A stretch of 64,000 nt of DNA from Dendrocalamus latiflorus (taxonomy: Eukaryota; Streptophyta; Magnoliopsida; Poales; Poaceae), in contig CM029642.1 of assembly GCA_017311315.1 (NCBI GenBank), forward strand, positions 21,370,359 to 21,434,358, written 5' to 3'. The stretch's first letter is position 1, and each line of letters opens with the position of its first letter. The notes beneath the pieces are model-generated. The model was not told the DNA's origin. It was given only the letters and a program-made list of their open reading frames with translations, and ran no database searches. Positions 34,987 through 46,563 of this stretch are shown here, in pieces. Position numbers and translations under genes: made by a program.

Positions 34987-37118
34987 ATGGAAAGGACGAG
35001 CAAGACCCCAAGGGCAGCGATGACTTTTCCGTCATGTGCTTCATGGCCCTTGAGGGCGAGATCAGCGACAGCGAGCTCTATTCCTACTCCGACGAGGTTC
35101 GCCGAGCAGGGAAGGGAGAGGTGTGGCTCGTAGACTCCAGGTGTTCACGACACATGACCGGATACTCTCGTTGGTTATCTTCCTTAGCCCGAGCTCCAGG
35201 TGATGAGACTATAACCTTCAGAGACGCTTCATCTGGGTGCCAAAGGTACATTGTGCGTTAATGAGTCTTTTATTTTAAAAGATGTTGCCTTGGTTAGTAA
35301 GCTGCAGTATAATTTGCTTTCAGTTTCTCAGCTTACCGATGACGGCTTTGAGGTGAGCTTTAAGAAAAACGCTTGCAAAATTGTTGATTCTTCGGGCAGT
35401 CTGGTTTGTGGGATTTCTCGTTATGGGCGGATCTTCTGTGCTGATTTTTCTGAGTCTTTTGGTGATCCTCTCAGGTGTTTAGTTGCTTCTGAGTCCCGTG
35501 ACCTTACCTTCTGGCATAGGAGACTTGGTCATATTGGATTTGACCATTTGACCCGAGTTAGCGGCCACAATCTCATTCGTGGTTTGCCGAAACTCAAGAT
35601 GGTCAAAGATCTTGTTTGCGCTCCATGCCGGCATGGTAAGATGGTTGCCACTTCTCACCCTCCGGTCACAGTGACTATGACCGATGCACCGGGACAGCTG
35701 CTCCATATGGACACAGTTGGACCAGCTCGAGTGCAGTCAGTAGGAGGGAAGTGGTATGTTCTTGTCGTGGTCGGTGACTTCTCGAGGTACTCTTGGGTGT
35801 TTTTCTTAGCCTCGAAGGATGAAACGTTTACACATTTTCAAGGTCTTTTCAGTAGGCTTTCTGTTGAGCTTCCGGGTGCTTTACGAGCAATCCGCAGTGA
35901 CAATGGCACGGAGCTCAAGAATTCCTACTTCGAGAGGTTCTGTGATGAGACAGGTGTAGAGCCCAGTTCTCTTCTCCGCACGTCCCACAGCAAAATGGCG
36001 TCGTGGAGAGGAAGAACCGTACTTTGGTCGAGATGGCCAGGATGATGCTTGATGAGTACTCTACACCTAGGAAGTTTTGGGCTGAGGTTATAGCGACCGC
36101 ATGCCATGTTTCGAACAGAGTTTTTCTGAGGGCACACTTGCATCGCACTTCCTATGAGTTGAGATACGGGCGAAAGCCCAGTGTCTCTCACTTTCATGTG
36201 TTTAGTTGCAAGTGTTTCATTTTAAAATCTAGGAACCTAGGAAAGTTTGAGTCACGATCTTTTGATTGTATCTTTCTAGGTTACTCGACTTCTTCGCGGG
36301 CGTATAGGGTCTGGAACTGCGAGTCTAGCAAAATGATAGAGACCTGTGAGATGACCTTCGACGAGGCCAGTCCAGAGACTAGGCCCGATATTTCAGGTTC
36401 TTTAGAGCAGTCCGAGACCATATTTGTGGATGATGAGGAGGATAGAGATGAGGGTTGTCTACCTGATCCAATCCCTCATCCTCCCCTTGAGGTGTCTTCT
36501 TCGACTACACCTCCAGGTGATCAGCCCATGCCTTCTGCTTTCTCTGGAGCTAGTGGCTCTATCCCTACCTCATCAGCTCATGAGGTAGAGGCCACTTCTT
36601 CATCTCATCCAGGACCTCCCCGACATATCCAGAAAGACCATCCTTCCGAGCAGATGATTGGAGACCTTTTTGAGCGTGTCACTCGCTCAAAATTCGGCAT
36701 GTCTCAGTTCTGTCTCCACTCTGCCTTTGTTGCCTCATTCGAGCCCAAGGACATTTGTCATGCTCTTTCTGATGAGTCTTGGGTCAATGCCATGCATGAA
36801 GAGTTAGAAAATTTCGAGAGAAACAAGGTCTGGTCGCTTGTCGAACCCCCTCGAGGTCACAATATCATTGGGACTAAGTGGGTGTTCAAGAACAAGCAGA
36901 GTGAGGATGGGGTTGTCATTCGAAACAAGGCTAGACTGGTAGCTCATGGCTTCTCCAAGGTTGAGGGTCTAGATTTTGAGGAGACCTTTGCCCCTGTAGC
37001 TAGACTTGAAGCCATTAGAATCCTGCTTGCTTTTGTGGCTTCTAAGGGTTTCAAGCTTTACCAGATGGATGTCAAGAGTGCCTTTCTCAATGGCTTTATT
37101 GAGAAAGAGGTCTATGTG
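34987..37118 (+). pseudogene. copia pol remnant: protease, integrase, N-terminal reverse transcriptase
   Basis: Order is protease, integrase, RT, as in Ty1/copia. The protease motif VDSRCSRHMTG (about 35130) has Arg where the family has Gly (DSGCSRHMTG). The integrase has a WHRRLGHIGFDHL zinc region (about 35512), an MDTVGP..VLVVVGDFSRYSWVFF core and SDNGTE. The frame is lost near 35990 at the QNGVVERKNRT position. The next block (36003-37118) carries the integrase C-terminal region, a Ser/Pro-rich linker and RT from WVNAMHEELENFERNKVW to QMDVKSAFLNGFIEKEVYV, where the Tekay insertion begins. Confidence 0.85.
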
Positions 37119-40100
37119 TGTCGGGCCCCGGATTTCAAAACCCGGACCCTCTGTGTATTTCTGCACTAGTCCCAGATCAAAACTAGTGCACACAGTTAAA
37201 CAGAAATGATTCATGACCAACAACGTATTTATTACAATTATAAAGAGTACTGACCACCGGGTCACCTTATTACATTGGAGGTTTCAAGACCTCGCACAAT
37301 CAAAACACAGCGGAAGCAAAGTGAAATCAAAGTAGACCCATCAAGATGCCACAGGCAGTTGACTGGGGAAGCGCGACCTAGTCCTCCGGGAAGAATCCAT
37401 CACAGCCACAAGCGAAGCAGTAGTCGTAGTCACCTTCTTGAGCTTCAACTTCCTCTGAGATGTTATTTTTAAGTGTAGCATGTGAGTACATAAAGTACTC
37501 CGCAAGTCTTGGGAAAAATGCATAGATGCAAGGCTTGACAAAGAAGGCCATATGGTTCTTTTGCACAAAGCAATATTTGAAAACTCAATTACTACTACTT
37601 ATTTTCGAAGGCTTTAATTTAATGAAGTAAATGTTTTAACAGAATTAACTTTCTAGTGAAGGTTCCAACTACCAACACTAGCTAACCAATTACCATTGCT
37701 CAAGTTTTAAACTGCGGGTTCCATCCACCCTCTCTGGCTCCATCCGCCAGGATTCCCTTCCGAGAGTTCCCTCCACTCCCGGAATACAAAACTTTTGATT
37801 TTAAAACAAAACCAAAAATCTACCATGTGAATGCATTCCTTGCCCGCCCTTGACCGTGGGCACGACTATTCGAATAGTTTTACACTCTGCAGAGGTTGTA
37901 CAACTTTTCCCACAAGAGATAAATTATCTTAATAGTTAACATGCTTCCTTTGGCATGAGACCCAGATAAAATATCACAAAGCCTTTCACCTACTCCAGTA
38001 TAGCTAGAGACCACCCGCTGAGGTTTCACCGCAGAAGGGTTAATCCGCCCAATCTGAAGCCCCCTCTTGCGCCATATGAGTACAGTAAACCCTGTCCCTC
38101 ACTATGAGTAACCAGTACACCCTGGCACTCAATACACCACTGGTGATTTCTAAACTACACCTTTATAGGTTAGTTAGCTAGGTCGTACCCATATAGACTT
38201 GTGGTTGTACGGTTAATGCTCAGTTTGGACAAACACAAGCGTCGGTCCTTAATTGACTAGGGTGGAACATACACTTAACAAGTTCTCGTGCTTACTGCAC
38301 CAACCCAAACAACCATCCACCCTAATCTAAACCAACTTTCACATTTTTATTTTATTTTAAAATCACAGTGACAACTCCAATTGCCACTTCACTTTCAAAC
38401 ACAAGGGTTTAATAAATCGTAATTTCCCATTTTCAAGATTTTCCAAAGTTATTAGATAGCATGACTAAGCATTATCCTACCATACTAACATCAACAAGTA
38501 ATTATAATATTCTCATTAATGAGACAAAGGAAATTCTATGGTGACAAGGGTACATGACAATCAATTCCAATGGAGGGCATAACAAGGTTGGATTAACTAC
38601 TACCTTAAGATTGAATTATCATTTTATGTAAATAGCAATGCATAACATTTAAAATACTTTAAAAAACATTTCGAAAGCATAGGCTCAAGATGGTCAAAGG
38701 AGACTTGCCTTCTTGCAGGGTTTCTGGGTCTTCTTGCTGCTGTGAAGAGGGATCGTCGACAACGTTGGAATCTACGCGAGGAAAGACGAAGCAACAAAAT
38801 AAATAAATACAAACAAAAATTCAAATAAAATCCAAAAATTCAACAGAGGCCATAGTTGGATAGATCTTGATTTTAGATGAATTTAGAAATTTGAATGGCT
38901 GGATTTGGAGTTAAAATGAGAAAGTTATGCTCATTTGAAAATCTCAGATTTGAATAAATCGAGAAATTCAGAAATTTCTGACAGGTGGGACCCACTGGAG
39001 AATTAAATTTTAATCTTTTATTTTAATTCTGGGAGACTGACAGGTGGGGCCCACTGAACAGTAACCACTGGCGGTCACTGACATGTGGGACCCACTGGAC
39101 AGTGAGCCCAATGAGTCAACCTCTGACACGTGGGACCCACTGGTCTTCGGGCCCACTTGTCAGAGTCCAGCACAGAGGGGTGGGACCCAGGCGGCAGTGG
39201 CAGCGCAGACCGGCGGCCGCTGACGGGTGGGGCCCGCTTGTCAGTCGCGAAAATTAAACGAAAAACTCAACCCAGCGCGCGGAGCCGAGGGCTCGAACGC
39301 GCACCGGGGAGTTGAGAGAGAGCGCGGCTAACCAGATGGGCGGGGGAGGCTTTGCCTACCCATATAGGGCAACCATACCTTTTGAGGTACCTGCCGGAGG
39401 GGAGGTCGGGGAAGATGGTCGGAGGCGACGGCGCCGGCGACGAGGGAGTGGCGGAGAGGTTCGGGCGGCGCGTGAAATGTAACCCTGGCGCGAAGGGGAT
39501 CCGGTTGGAGGGGTCGGCGAGGCTCGGGGGTGAACGGAGGCGGAGCTGGCTCGGGTCCTCCGGCGCGACGGCGCTCCGGCGGCGGGGAGGGGCTGCTGAG
39601 GTGTCGGGGAGGTTCGCCCGGGCGCGAGGAAGCTCGAGGTGGCGACGGCGGGCTCCGGAGACGACCGAGGCGGCGGCGAAGGCTCGCCGTAGACTTACCG
39701 GGCGCGCACGGCGAACCTCTGGCACGACGGCGCTCGGGGCTCAAGGGGAGGTGTGGAGGGCTCTGGGAGGTGGTGCGGGAGGAGGCGAAGGTCGAGGGGG
39801 GTATTTATAGGGCGGAGGGGGAGCAGGGGCGCGGCAATTGCTCGCCGTTGCTGGCGGCCGGAGAAGGAAGGGCGCGGGGAGGAAAGGAAGGAGGGGGCGC
39901 GGAAGGAAGGGAGGCGCGGGGATTTGGGGATTCGGTCGCGGCGGGGCTCGGGGTTTCCAAAACCGGGGAGAGCCAGGGAAGGCAAGGCCGGCTCCGGGTC
40001 GGATTTGGTCGGCCGGCGAGAAAGGAAAGAGGGGGAAGGGAGAAGGAAGGTGGCGATTCCGCGGGGGAGACGGATCCGACAGGCGGGGCCGGGGCGGCAG

Positions 40101-40690
40101 CGAGAGCGGAGGCGTGCGCCGCTGACGGGCGGGGCCCGCGGGTCAGCGAGGCGAGAGAGGAAGTGGGAACGGGCGGCTGGATGGTCCGCGTGGGGACTCG
40201 GCTCATCTGAGCCGTCCACGCGTCGGGCGAGGAGAAGGGGAAGGCGGGGCCGCCGGCTGACGGGCCGGGCCCGCTGGACAGCGAGGGAAGGGGATGGGTG
40301 GCCTGGATCAGGCCGAGCGGCGATGTGGGCGGTCCTGGACCGTCCACGCGTCGGCTGGAGGGAGAGGGGAGATTTTTATTTTCAGGATTTGATTTAGATT
40401 TTCAGAAAAGGCTAGAAAATTATTTAGGCCTCAGAAAAATATGAAAATACCTCCAAAAATTCCAGAAAAATTCACAGAAGCTCCTGGACATATTTTGGAC
40501 TAAATAAAATTATTTCCAACTACTGTTGATATTTAATTTTTATATTTTGAATTACTTTTTAAGCTCTAAAAATAGTTTTTAAATTCCAGAAAATCCAGAA
40601 AGGCAAATAAAAGCCAAGTAAAATCCAATTACCTTAAAATAATTAATTTGACTTTAAATTTTTCAAAAAGCCAAATTTTGGGATGTGACA
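37119..40690 (-). repeat. 3' LTR of the Tekay element (left in the window)
   Basis: TGTCGGGCCCCGGATTTC to TTTGGGATGTGACA. CTATTCGAATAG at 37866-37877, reverse TATA box TATTTATA at 39802-39809, GC-rich block 39160-40360. The GC-rich block is open in many frames on both strands (Arg/Gly/Pro-rich translations) and is not called as genes. Confidence 0.95.
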
Positions 40691-40729
40691 AACCTACCCC
40701 CCTTAGAAAGAATCTCGACCCCGAGATTC
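40691..40729 (-). promoter_or_regulatory. Polypurine tract and upstream palindrome
   Basis: On the minus strand GAATCTCGGGGTCGAGATTC (40729-40710) is followed by AAGGGGGGTAGG just inside the 3' LTR. The palindrome encodes the last residues of Gag-Pol yet matches 18 of 20 bases of the non-coding copy at 19651-19670. Confidence 0.8.
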
Positions 40730-43700
40730 GGATGGACTGGGAAAAAGGTCGGGGAACTCTTCTTTTAGATCCTCTTCACGCTCCCAAGTTGCTTCCGATT
40801 CTGAATGGTTGCTCCACTGCACTTTACAGAACTTGATAACCTTGCTGCGCGTACGGCGCTCTGCTTCCTCCAATATCTTTACTGGATATTCTGGATAGGT
40901 GAGGTCCTCCTTTACATTTATTTCATCTAGAGGCATCTGCTCTTCTGGAACTCTAAGACACTTTCTTAGCTGAGACACATGGAAGACGTCATGCACCTTT
41001 GACAGCTGAGGTGGAAGCTCCAACTGGTAAGCAACTTCTCCTCGTTTCGCCACAACAGGAAAAGGTCCAATGAATCTGGGAGCTAGCTTTCCACTGACTC
41101 CAAAACGTCTCATTCCTTTGAGAGGTGACACCTTCAAATAAACATGATCCCCAGGTACGAATTCTAAGCTTCTACGGCGATTGTCCGCATAGCTCTTCTG
41201 TCTGGTTTGTGCTGTTTTTAATCTGTCTTGGATTAGACGAACCTGTTCTTCTGCTTGCTTCAGCACATCGGGTCCAAACACTTGTCCTTCTCCTGTTTCC
41301 TTCCAATACAATGGAGTCCTACACTTTCTGCCGTATAGGGCTTCGAAGGGAGACATTTGCAAACTGGATTGATAACTATTGTTGTAGGAGAACTCTGCAT
41401 AGGGCAAACTCTGATCCCAATTACTCTTGTTTGCCAGTACACAAGCTCTCAACATGTCTTCCAGGATTTGATTTACTCTTTCTGTTTGACCATCTGTCTG
41501 TGGATGATAAGCTGTACTGAAGTTTAAGTTCGTGCCCAAAAGTTCATGTAGCTTTTGCCAAAATCTCGAAGTGAACTGGGTTCCTCGATCGGACACAATC
41601 TTCTTTGGGATCCCATGCAAGCACACAATTCTTGACATGTACAACTCTGCAAGTCTATCCCCGGAGTATGTGGTCTTTACTGGAATGAAATGGGCGACTT
41701 TTGTCAAACGATCCACTATAACCCAAATTGAATCGTGCCCTGTTTTGGTTCTTGGTAATCCAGTTATAAAATCCATACCAATTTCTTCCCATTTCCACTC
41801 AGGGATCTGCAATGGCTGCAGAAGTCCAGCAGGTCTCTGGTGTTCAGCTTTAATCCGTTGGCATACATCGCACAAGGCTACGTATTCTGCAATTTCTCGT
41901 TTCATACTTGACCACCAATACCTTTCCTTGAGATCTTGGTACATCTTGGTACTCCCAGGGTGAATTGAGTATCTAGATTCATGGGCTTCCTTCAATATTA
42001 ACTCCTTTACCTCCTTTTTAGGCACAATAATTCTTTTCCCAAACCAAAGGGTACCTTTTTCATCCTCTGAAAATCCCGAAGCTTTTCCTTTCTTCATATT
42101 ATCCTTGATCTCCTGGACATACTTGTCCTCCTTTTGAGCTGCTCTGATTTGATCTTCTAAGGTTGGTTGAACTTCCAAAGTGGCTAGAAATCCTTCCTCC
42201 ACTACTTCTAGGTTGAGCCGTTGGAACTCTTCTTGAAGGGCAGGCATACTGTCCTTAATCCACAGCTTGGCACAATAACTCTTTCTGCTCAAGGCATCTG
42301 CTACCACATTAGCCTTTCCTGGGTGATAATGTATTCCAATATCATAATCCTTTATTAACTCAAGCCATCTCCTTTGCCTCATGTTGAGATCGGGTTGAGT
42401 GAATATATATTTCAAACTCTTGTGATCCGTGTAAATTTCACAACGGTTACCAATCAAGTAATGCCTCCATATTTTCAGTGCATGCACTACGGCAGCGAGC
42501 TCTAAATCATGCGTTGGGTAATTTCCTTCATGGGGTCGCAGCTGCCTTGAGGCATATGCTACTACCTTTCTTTCTTGCATCAGTACACAGCCTAGTCCCT
42601 GCCTTGACGCATCACAGAAGACTTCGAAATCCTTCCTAATGTCCGGAAGCGTCAATACTGGTGCAGAAGTTAACCTCTTCTTCAACTCTTGGAAACTACC
42701 CTCACATGGTTTACTCCATTCAAACTTCTTTTCCTTCTTCAGCAACTGGGTGAGAGGTCTTGCGAGCTTGGAGAATCCTTCAATAAATCGACGATAGTAA
42801 CCAGCCAATCCAAGAAAACTCCTGATCTCGGATACTGACTTTGGTTGTGTCCAATTGAGCACATCATTAACTTTCTCCGGGTCTACGGATACTCCTCCCG
42901 CCGAAATCACATGGCCCAAGAAAGCTACTTTCTTCAACCAAAACTCACACTTACTGAACTTGGCATACAACTGATTTTCTCGGAGCTTTTCCAAAACTAT
43001 CCTCAAATGTTCGGCATGTTCTTCCTCATTCTTGGAATATATCAAAATATCATCGATGAATACAACCACAAACTTATCCAAATATTCCATGAACACCTTA
43101 TTCATCAGATTCATGAAGTATGCTGGGGCATTGGTTAGACCGAAAGACATCACTGTATACTCATACAATCCATAACGGGTGGCAAATGCGGTCTTGGGTA
43201 TGTCCTCTGGTCTTAACTTCAATTGGTGATATCCTGATCGAAGGTCAATCTTAGAGAATACACATGATCCTTTCAACTGATCAAACAGATCATCTATTCT
43301 GGGTAAAGGGTACTTGTTCTTAATAGTCACATCATTCAATGATCGATAGTCCACACACATGCGAAGACTACCATCTTTCTTCTTTACTAGCAGTACTGGT
43401 GCTCCCCAAGGTGACGAGCTTGGCCTTACAAATCCTTTATCCTGCAGTTCTTCAATTTGTTTCTTAACTTCCGCCAAATCATTTGCAGACATCCGATAAG
43501 GTCTCTTGGAAATTGGAGCTGTTCCAGGTACTAGGTTGATGACAAACTCTACTTCCCTGTCTGGCGGCATTCCGGGCAAATCTTCAGGGAATACATCTGG
43601 GTACTCACTCACTATAGGTACTTTTTCCAGAGTCACTCCCTTTACACTGTTCAAACTACACCTGCTCTGGGTAGGGGAGTTTGACTTATACCTTACTTGA

Positions 43701-45175
43701 ATCCCATCAGAGTTAGTGATTGTAACAGCTCGGTCAGCACAATCTATCTGTCCTTTATACTTGGTTAACCAATCCATTCCAAGTATTACATCTAAACCCT
43801 TGGAGTCTATTATAATAAGATTTGCTAAGAACTTAACTCCATTTATATCCACAGTTGCGTCAAGGCAAACTGTGTTAGTCCTCATTTCCTTTCCAGGGGA
43901 CTGGACTAGCATGGGGTTCTGTAGTTTATTCACATCCCAATTATACCTTTCAACCACATCTTTTGACACAAAAGAATGCGAAGCTCCAGAATCAAATAAT
44001 GCTGATGCAATTACTGAGTTGACAAGAAACTTACCCAGAACTACGTCAGGTGCATCTTGGGCTGCTTCCGCGGTCACATGGTTGAGATGCCCTCTGCTCA
44101 CCACTTGTGGAGTCCTTGGGGTTTGTGGTGCCCCACGGCCTTGACCTGCAGTCGGGGCTCTTGCTGGCGTAGTCCCCAGATTGAAACGAACTGGAGTCAT
44201 TGCTGGGCGTTTCTGGGGACAGTTGCTGGCATAGTGCCCCATGTTCTTGCAGTTATAGCACTGCACTCCTGCTGCTGAAGTCTTGTTCTGCGGGGGTTGG
44301 CCACCATTGTTTGCCCGGGGAGTTTGTGGATTTGGGCGGGGTCCTGAAAAGGGAGTCCTCGGCACGCTTGACTCTGAGAGCTTGTGATAGTGAGGTGCGT
44401 TGGGGCGGAATCGAGAGCTGCTTGCTCCTTGCTGGGCTTGAAACTTCCTCTTCCGATTTTCGTACAGCTGGCGCTGAGCATCTTCTTGGACAAAGGCCTT
44501 GTTCACTAGGTGCTGGAAGGTTGGGAAGTCATTGGATACCAGCTGCACCTTGAGATTGGGGTCAAGTCCCTGCGTGAACCTCCAAATCTTGGTCGCCTCT
44601 GAGGTGACCTCTTCAGATGCATACCTGGACAGTTGGGTGAACTTGTTCAGGTATTCGGAAACACTGAGGTTTCCCTGTTGTAGTTGGTAGAATTCTCTCT
44701 TCTTCATTTCCATTATTCCTGTAGGAATATGGGCAGTGCGGAAAGCTTCGACAAACTCCTCCCAAGTGATGGCTTGTGCATTTTGATGGGCGGCGCGGTA
44801 GTTTTCCCACCAGTTGGCAGCCATTCCCTTGAGCTGGTGAGCAGCATACAACACCTTTTCATTATCGTTGCACTGAGCTAGGACCAATTTTCTTTCCACA
44901 TCCTTGATCCAATCATCTGCCTCCAGGGGATCCACTGATCCAGCAAAAGTGGGAGGCCTTGTCCTCATAAATTCTCCCAACTTAGACTGGGGTGCCTGGT
45001 TGGGTGCATGCTGGGCTGGCTGCACTTGGTTCTGGGCGAGAGCTTGAAGTAACTGCAGCTGCATAGCCATCATCTGTTCCATGTTGGGGGCCTGAGCAGG
45101 AGGTGGTGGAATGTTGTCCTCCGGCTGATTGTTGGCGTCACGGCTGCTGCCAGGGTTGCTCCTCGTGTTCACCAT
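40703..45175 (-). CDS. Gag-Pol polyprotein, Tekay chromovirus
   Basis: Single intact 1490-residue frame. Gag region (to about residue 290) with W-E-F-AFR...K..EF..L.QG pattern; CCHC knuckle CYNCKNMGHYASNC (about 303-318); aspartic protease FDSGASHSFVS (about 390); reverse transcriptase with VVFIDDILIYS (about 706); RNase H with FCDASRQGLGCVL and IYTDHKSLKYIF; integrase with the HHCC region HPGSTKMYQDL...CDVCQRIK (from about 1070) and DDE core (MDFITGLPRT, SDRGTQFTS, E in GQTERVNQ). The C-terminal YPVKILEEAERRTR...VQWSNHSESEATWEREEDL is a chromodomain, which in chromoviruses guides integration toward marked chromatin. Gag and Pol share one frame with no stop or shift between them. The start at 45175 (MVNTRSNPG) follows the extra ORF by about 270 bp. 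Confidence 0.97.
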   Translation of the reverse strand: MVNTRSNPGSSRDANNQPEDNIPPPPAQAPNMEQMMAMQLQLLQALAQNQVQPAQHAPNQAPQSKLGEFMRTRPPTFAGSVDPLEADDWIKDVERKLVLAQCNDNEKVLYAAHQLKGMAANWWENYRAAHQNAQAITWEEFVEAFRTAHIPTGIMEMKKREFYQLQQGNLSVSEYLNKFTQLSRYASEEVTSEATKIWRFTQGLDPNLKVQLVSNDFPTFQHLVNKAFVQEDAQRQLYENRKRKFQAQQGASSSRFRPNAPHYHKLSESSVPRTPFSGPRPNPQTPRANNGGQPPQNKTSAAGVQCYNCKNMGHYASNCPQKRPAMTPVRFNLGTTPARAPTAGQGRGAPQTPRTPQVVSRGHLNHVTAEAAQDAPDVVLGKFLVNSVIASALFDSGASHSFVSKDVVERYNWDVNKLQNPMLVQSPGKEMRTNTVCLDATVDINGVKFLANLIIIDSKGLDVILGMDWLTKYKGQIDCADRAVTITNSDGIQVRYKSNSPTQSRCSLNSVKGVTLEKVPIVSEYPDVFPEDLPGMPPDREVEFVINLVPGTAPISKRPYRMSANDLAEVKKQIEELQDKGFVRPSSSPWGAPVLLVKKKDGSLRMCVDYRSLNDVTIKNKYPLPRIDDLFDQLKGSCVFSKIDLRSGYHQLKLRPEDIPKTAFATRYGLYEYTVMSFGLTNAPAYFMNLMNKVFMEYLDKFVVVFIDDILIYSKNEEEHAEHLRIVLEKLRENQLYAKFSKCEFWLKKVAFLGHVISAGGVSVDPEKVNDVLNWTQPKSVSEIRSFLGLAGYYRRFIEGFSKLARPLTQLLKKEKKFEWSKPCEGSFQELKKRLTSAPVLTLPDIRKDFEVFCDASRQGLGCVLMQERKVVAYASRQLRPHEGNYPTHDLELAAVVHALKIWRHYLIGNRCEIYTDHKSLKYIFTQPDLNMRQRRWLELIKDYDIGIHYHPGKANVVADALSRKSYCAKLWIKDSMPALQEEFQRLNLEVVEEGFLATLEVQPTLEDQIRAAQKEDKYVQEIKDNMKKGKASGFSEDEKGTLWFGKRIIVPKKEVKELILKEAHESRYSIHPGSTKMYQDLKERYWWSSMKREIAEYVALCDVCQRIKAEHQRPAGLLQPLQIPEWKWEEIGMDFITGLPRTKTGHDSIWVIVDRLTKVAHFIPVKTTYSGDRLAELYMSRIVCLHGIPKKIVSDRGTQFTSRFWQKLHELLGTNLNFSTAYHPQTDGQTERVNQILEDMLRACVLANKSNWDQSLPYAEFSYNNSYQSSLQMSPFEALYGRKCRTPLYWKETGEGQVFGPDVLKQAEEQVRLIQDRLKTAQTRQKSYADNRRRSLEFVPGDHVYLKVSPLKGMRRFGVSGKLAPRFIGPFPVVAKRGEVAYQLELPPQLSKVHDVFHVSQLRKCLRVPEEQMPLDEINVKEDLTYPEYPVKILEEAERRTRSKVIKFCKVQWSNHSESEATWEREEDLKEEFPDLFPSPSESRGRDSF

Positions 45176-45441
45176 CTGAAGCGGTTTAGGTTAGCAGAAG
45201 GTAAGAGGGAAATAGCAAAGGTAAGAGATTAGGGGAACTAAACCACATCCCAAGCCAACACACAAGAAAGAACTAGCAACCACTTAGGGGAAAACTTTTA
45301 TTAAAATCAAGATAACTCCAAGGATGGCTGTACCACAAGTGCACATAGGCCTGGTACAGTCCATCTAGCACACCAAAACATAACAATAAGCGTTCTAAGG
45401 ACGCGGACATTTTATTTGGGTACTACGGACTCAAAAGACTA

Positions 45442-46359
45442 CTAATCCTCTCCAAAGACGCGCTCCTCATGGTCTTCTTTCGGGTCCTCTTCTGGATCCT
45501 CCTCCGGGTCTTCCTGGCGCTCTCTCACATGGTGACGGGAACAGTCACACTCGGCTGAGGCACGGTTACGACTGGAGGCAGTCGACCGAGAACGCGAAGG
45601 AGAAGGCTTGCGCTTCTTGAGAGTGATGACAGGTGGCGGACTGGGGCGTCGCACCTTCTTGCGTGCGGTAAGTCTGATGTGGAGTCCTGAAAGTCGAGCT
45701 GGTGCCGGGTTGTTGGGGATGACAGCTGGTACTGGGGAAGACGGCGTGTAATCAACTACGGGTGAAGACGGCGCGTAGTCGGCTGCGGCCCGGAGACGTC
45801 CCAACTCAAACTCAGCTGCCTGGCTCTGGAGAAGCTGTGTGCGAAGCGTGTCAGAATGCTGGTAGCTGGAAGTGAGAAGCATCCGAAGTTGTCCAATCTC
45901 CTCCTGAGCTCTAGCATAAGTGACGGCCATCGCCTGGGTGAGTTGCACCTGATGTGACAGTCGAGGATCGTCAGCTGGAATATCAAAGGGATCTGGATAC
46001 CTCTGTCCTGGGCGGGGGTTGATGAAGAAGCAAAAGGGGGACTGATGTACAGCATCTTTGTGCAGGTGGCACAACTCGTCAATGGCGAGGCGTGCTGCGT
46101 CCTGGACAGCGTCGAAACAGCGGGACCGAGGGTGCTTGATGGGGTAGGTGTGGGACTTGAATTCCTCTTCCCGTGCATACAGGAATACCTCCATCGTCCA
46201 AGAGTCTCGATCCAGGATCCGCGTCTTCCGACCCCTGAAGATGGGTGGCTGACCGTACTCCAAACACTGCATCAGCTGCCGGAGAAGGCTAGCGAATGCT
46301 CCAGCATCCTCTCCATGTGAGTAGTAGTCCCACGGGACAGCGGAGGATGAACCAGCCAT
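45442..46359 (-). CDS. Extra ORF between 5' LTR and gag, function unknown
   Basis: Intact 305-residue frame in sense orientation, starting MAGSSSAVPWDYYSHGE about 200 bp after the 5' LTR. No retroviral domain recognised. A globular-looking N-terminal half (residues 25-130, with GRKTRILDRDSWTMEVFLYA) is followed by a probable helical/coiled region (135-193), two DYxPSSPV repeats (194-210), a basic Ser/Pro/Arg-rich nuclear-localisation-like stretch (228-265) and an acidic tail of EDPEEDPKED type (281-301). Extra sense ORFs before gag are known in some plant Ty3/gypsy lineages; whether this one belongs to a described group I cannot say. Its open frame in a young element argues that it is maintained. 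Confidence 0.8.
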   Translation of the reverse strand: MAGSSSAVPWDYYSHGEDAGAFASLLRQLMQCLEYGQPPIFRGRKTRILDRDSWTMEVFLYAREEEFKSHTYPIKHPRSRCFDAVQDAARLAIDELCHLHKDAVHQSPFCFFINPRPGQRYPDPFDIPADDPRLSHQVQLTQAMAVTYARAQEEIGQLRMLLTSSYQHSDTLRTQLLQSQAAEFELGRLRAAADYAPSSPVVDYTPSSPVPAVIPNNPAPARLSGLHIRLTARKKVRRPSPPPVITLKKRKPSPSRSRSTASSRNRASAECDCSRHHVRERQEDPEEDPEEDPKEDHEERVFGED

Positions 46360-46546
46360 CTACAAAGTTGAGTGAAAGAAAAGATTAGTAAAAGTTTTAA
46401 CAAATGGAGTTGGAGACAAGAACGAGATTCTAAGTAGGAAGAGAGTAGAAGCAAAGAAGCTTACACATTTTTAATATACTCTTTTTATAAACATAAGTCC
46501 TTATGGTTTGCCATTCCTAATCTAGGTCACGTCCTACAGTCAAATT

Positions 46547-46559
46547 GGCTCTGATACCA
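46547..46559 (-). promoter_or_regulatory. Primer-binding site of the Tekay element
   Basis: Reverse complement reads TGGTATCAGAGCC, four bases inside the 5' LTR end at 46564. Confidence 0.92.
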
Positions 46560-46563
46560 TCTC

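Noticed and set aside
39267..40397. Overlapping open frames on both strands in the Tekay LTR (also 48712-49863)
   Set aside because: GC-rich LTR sequence lacking stops by composition; open in many frames at once with no family motifs.
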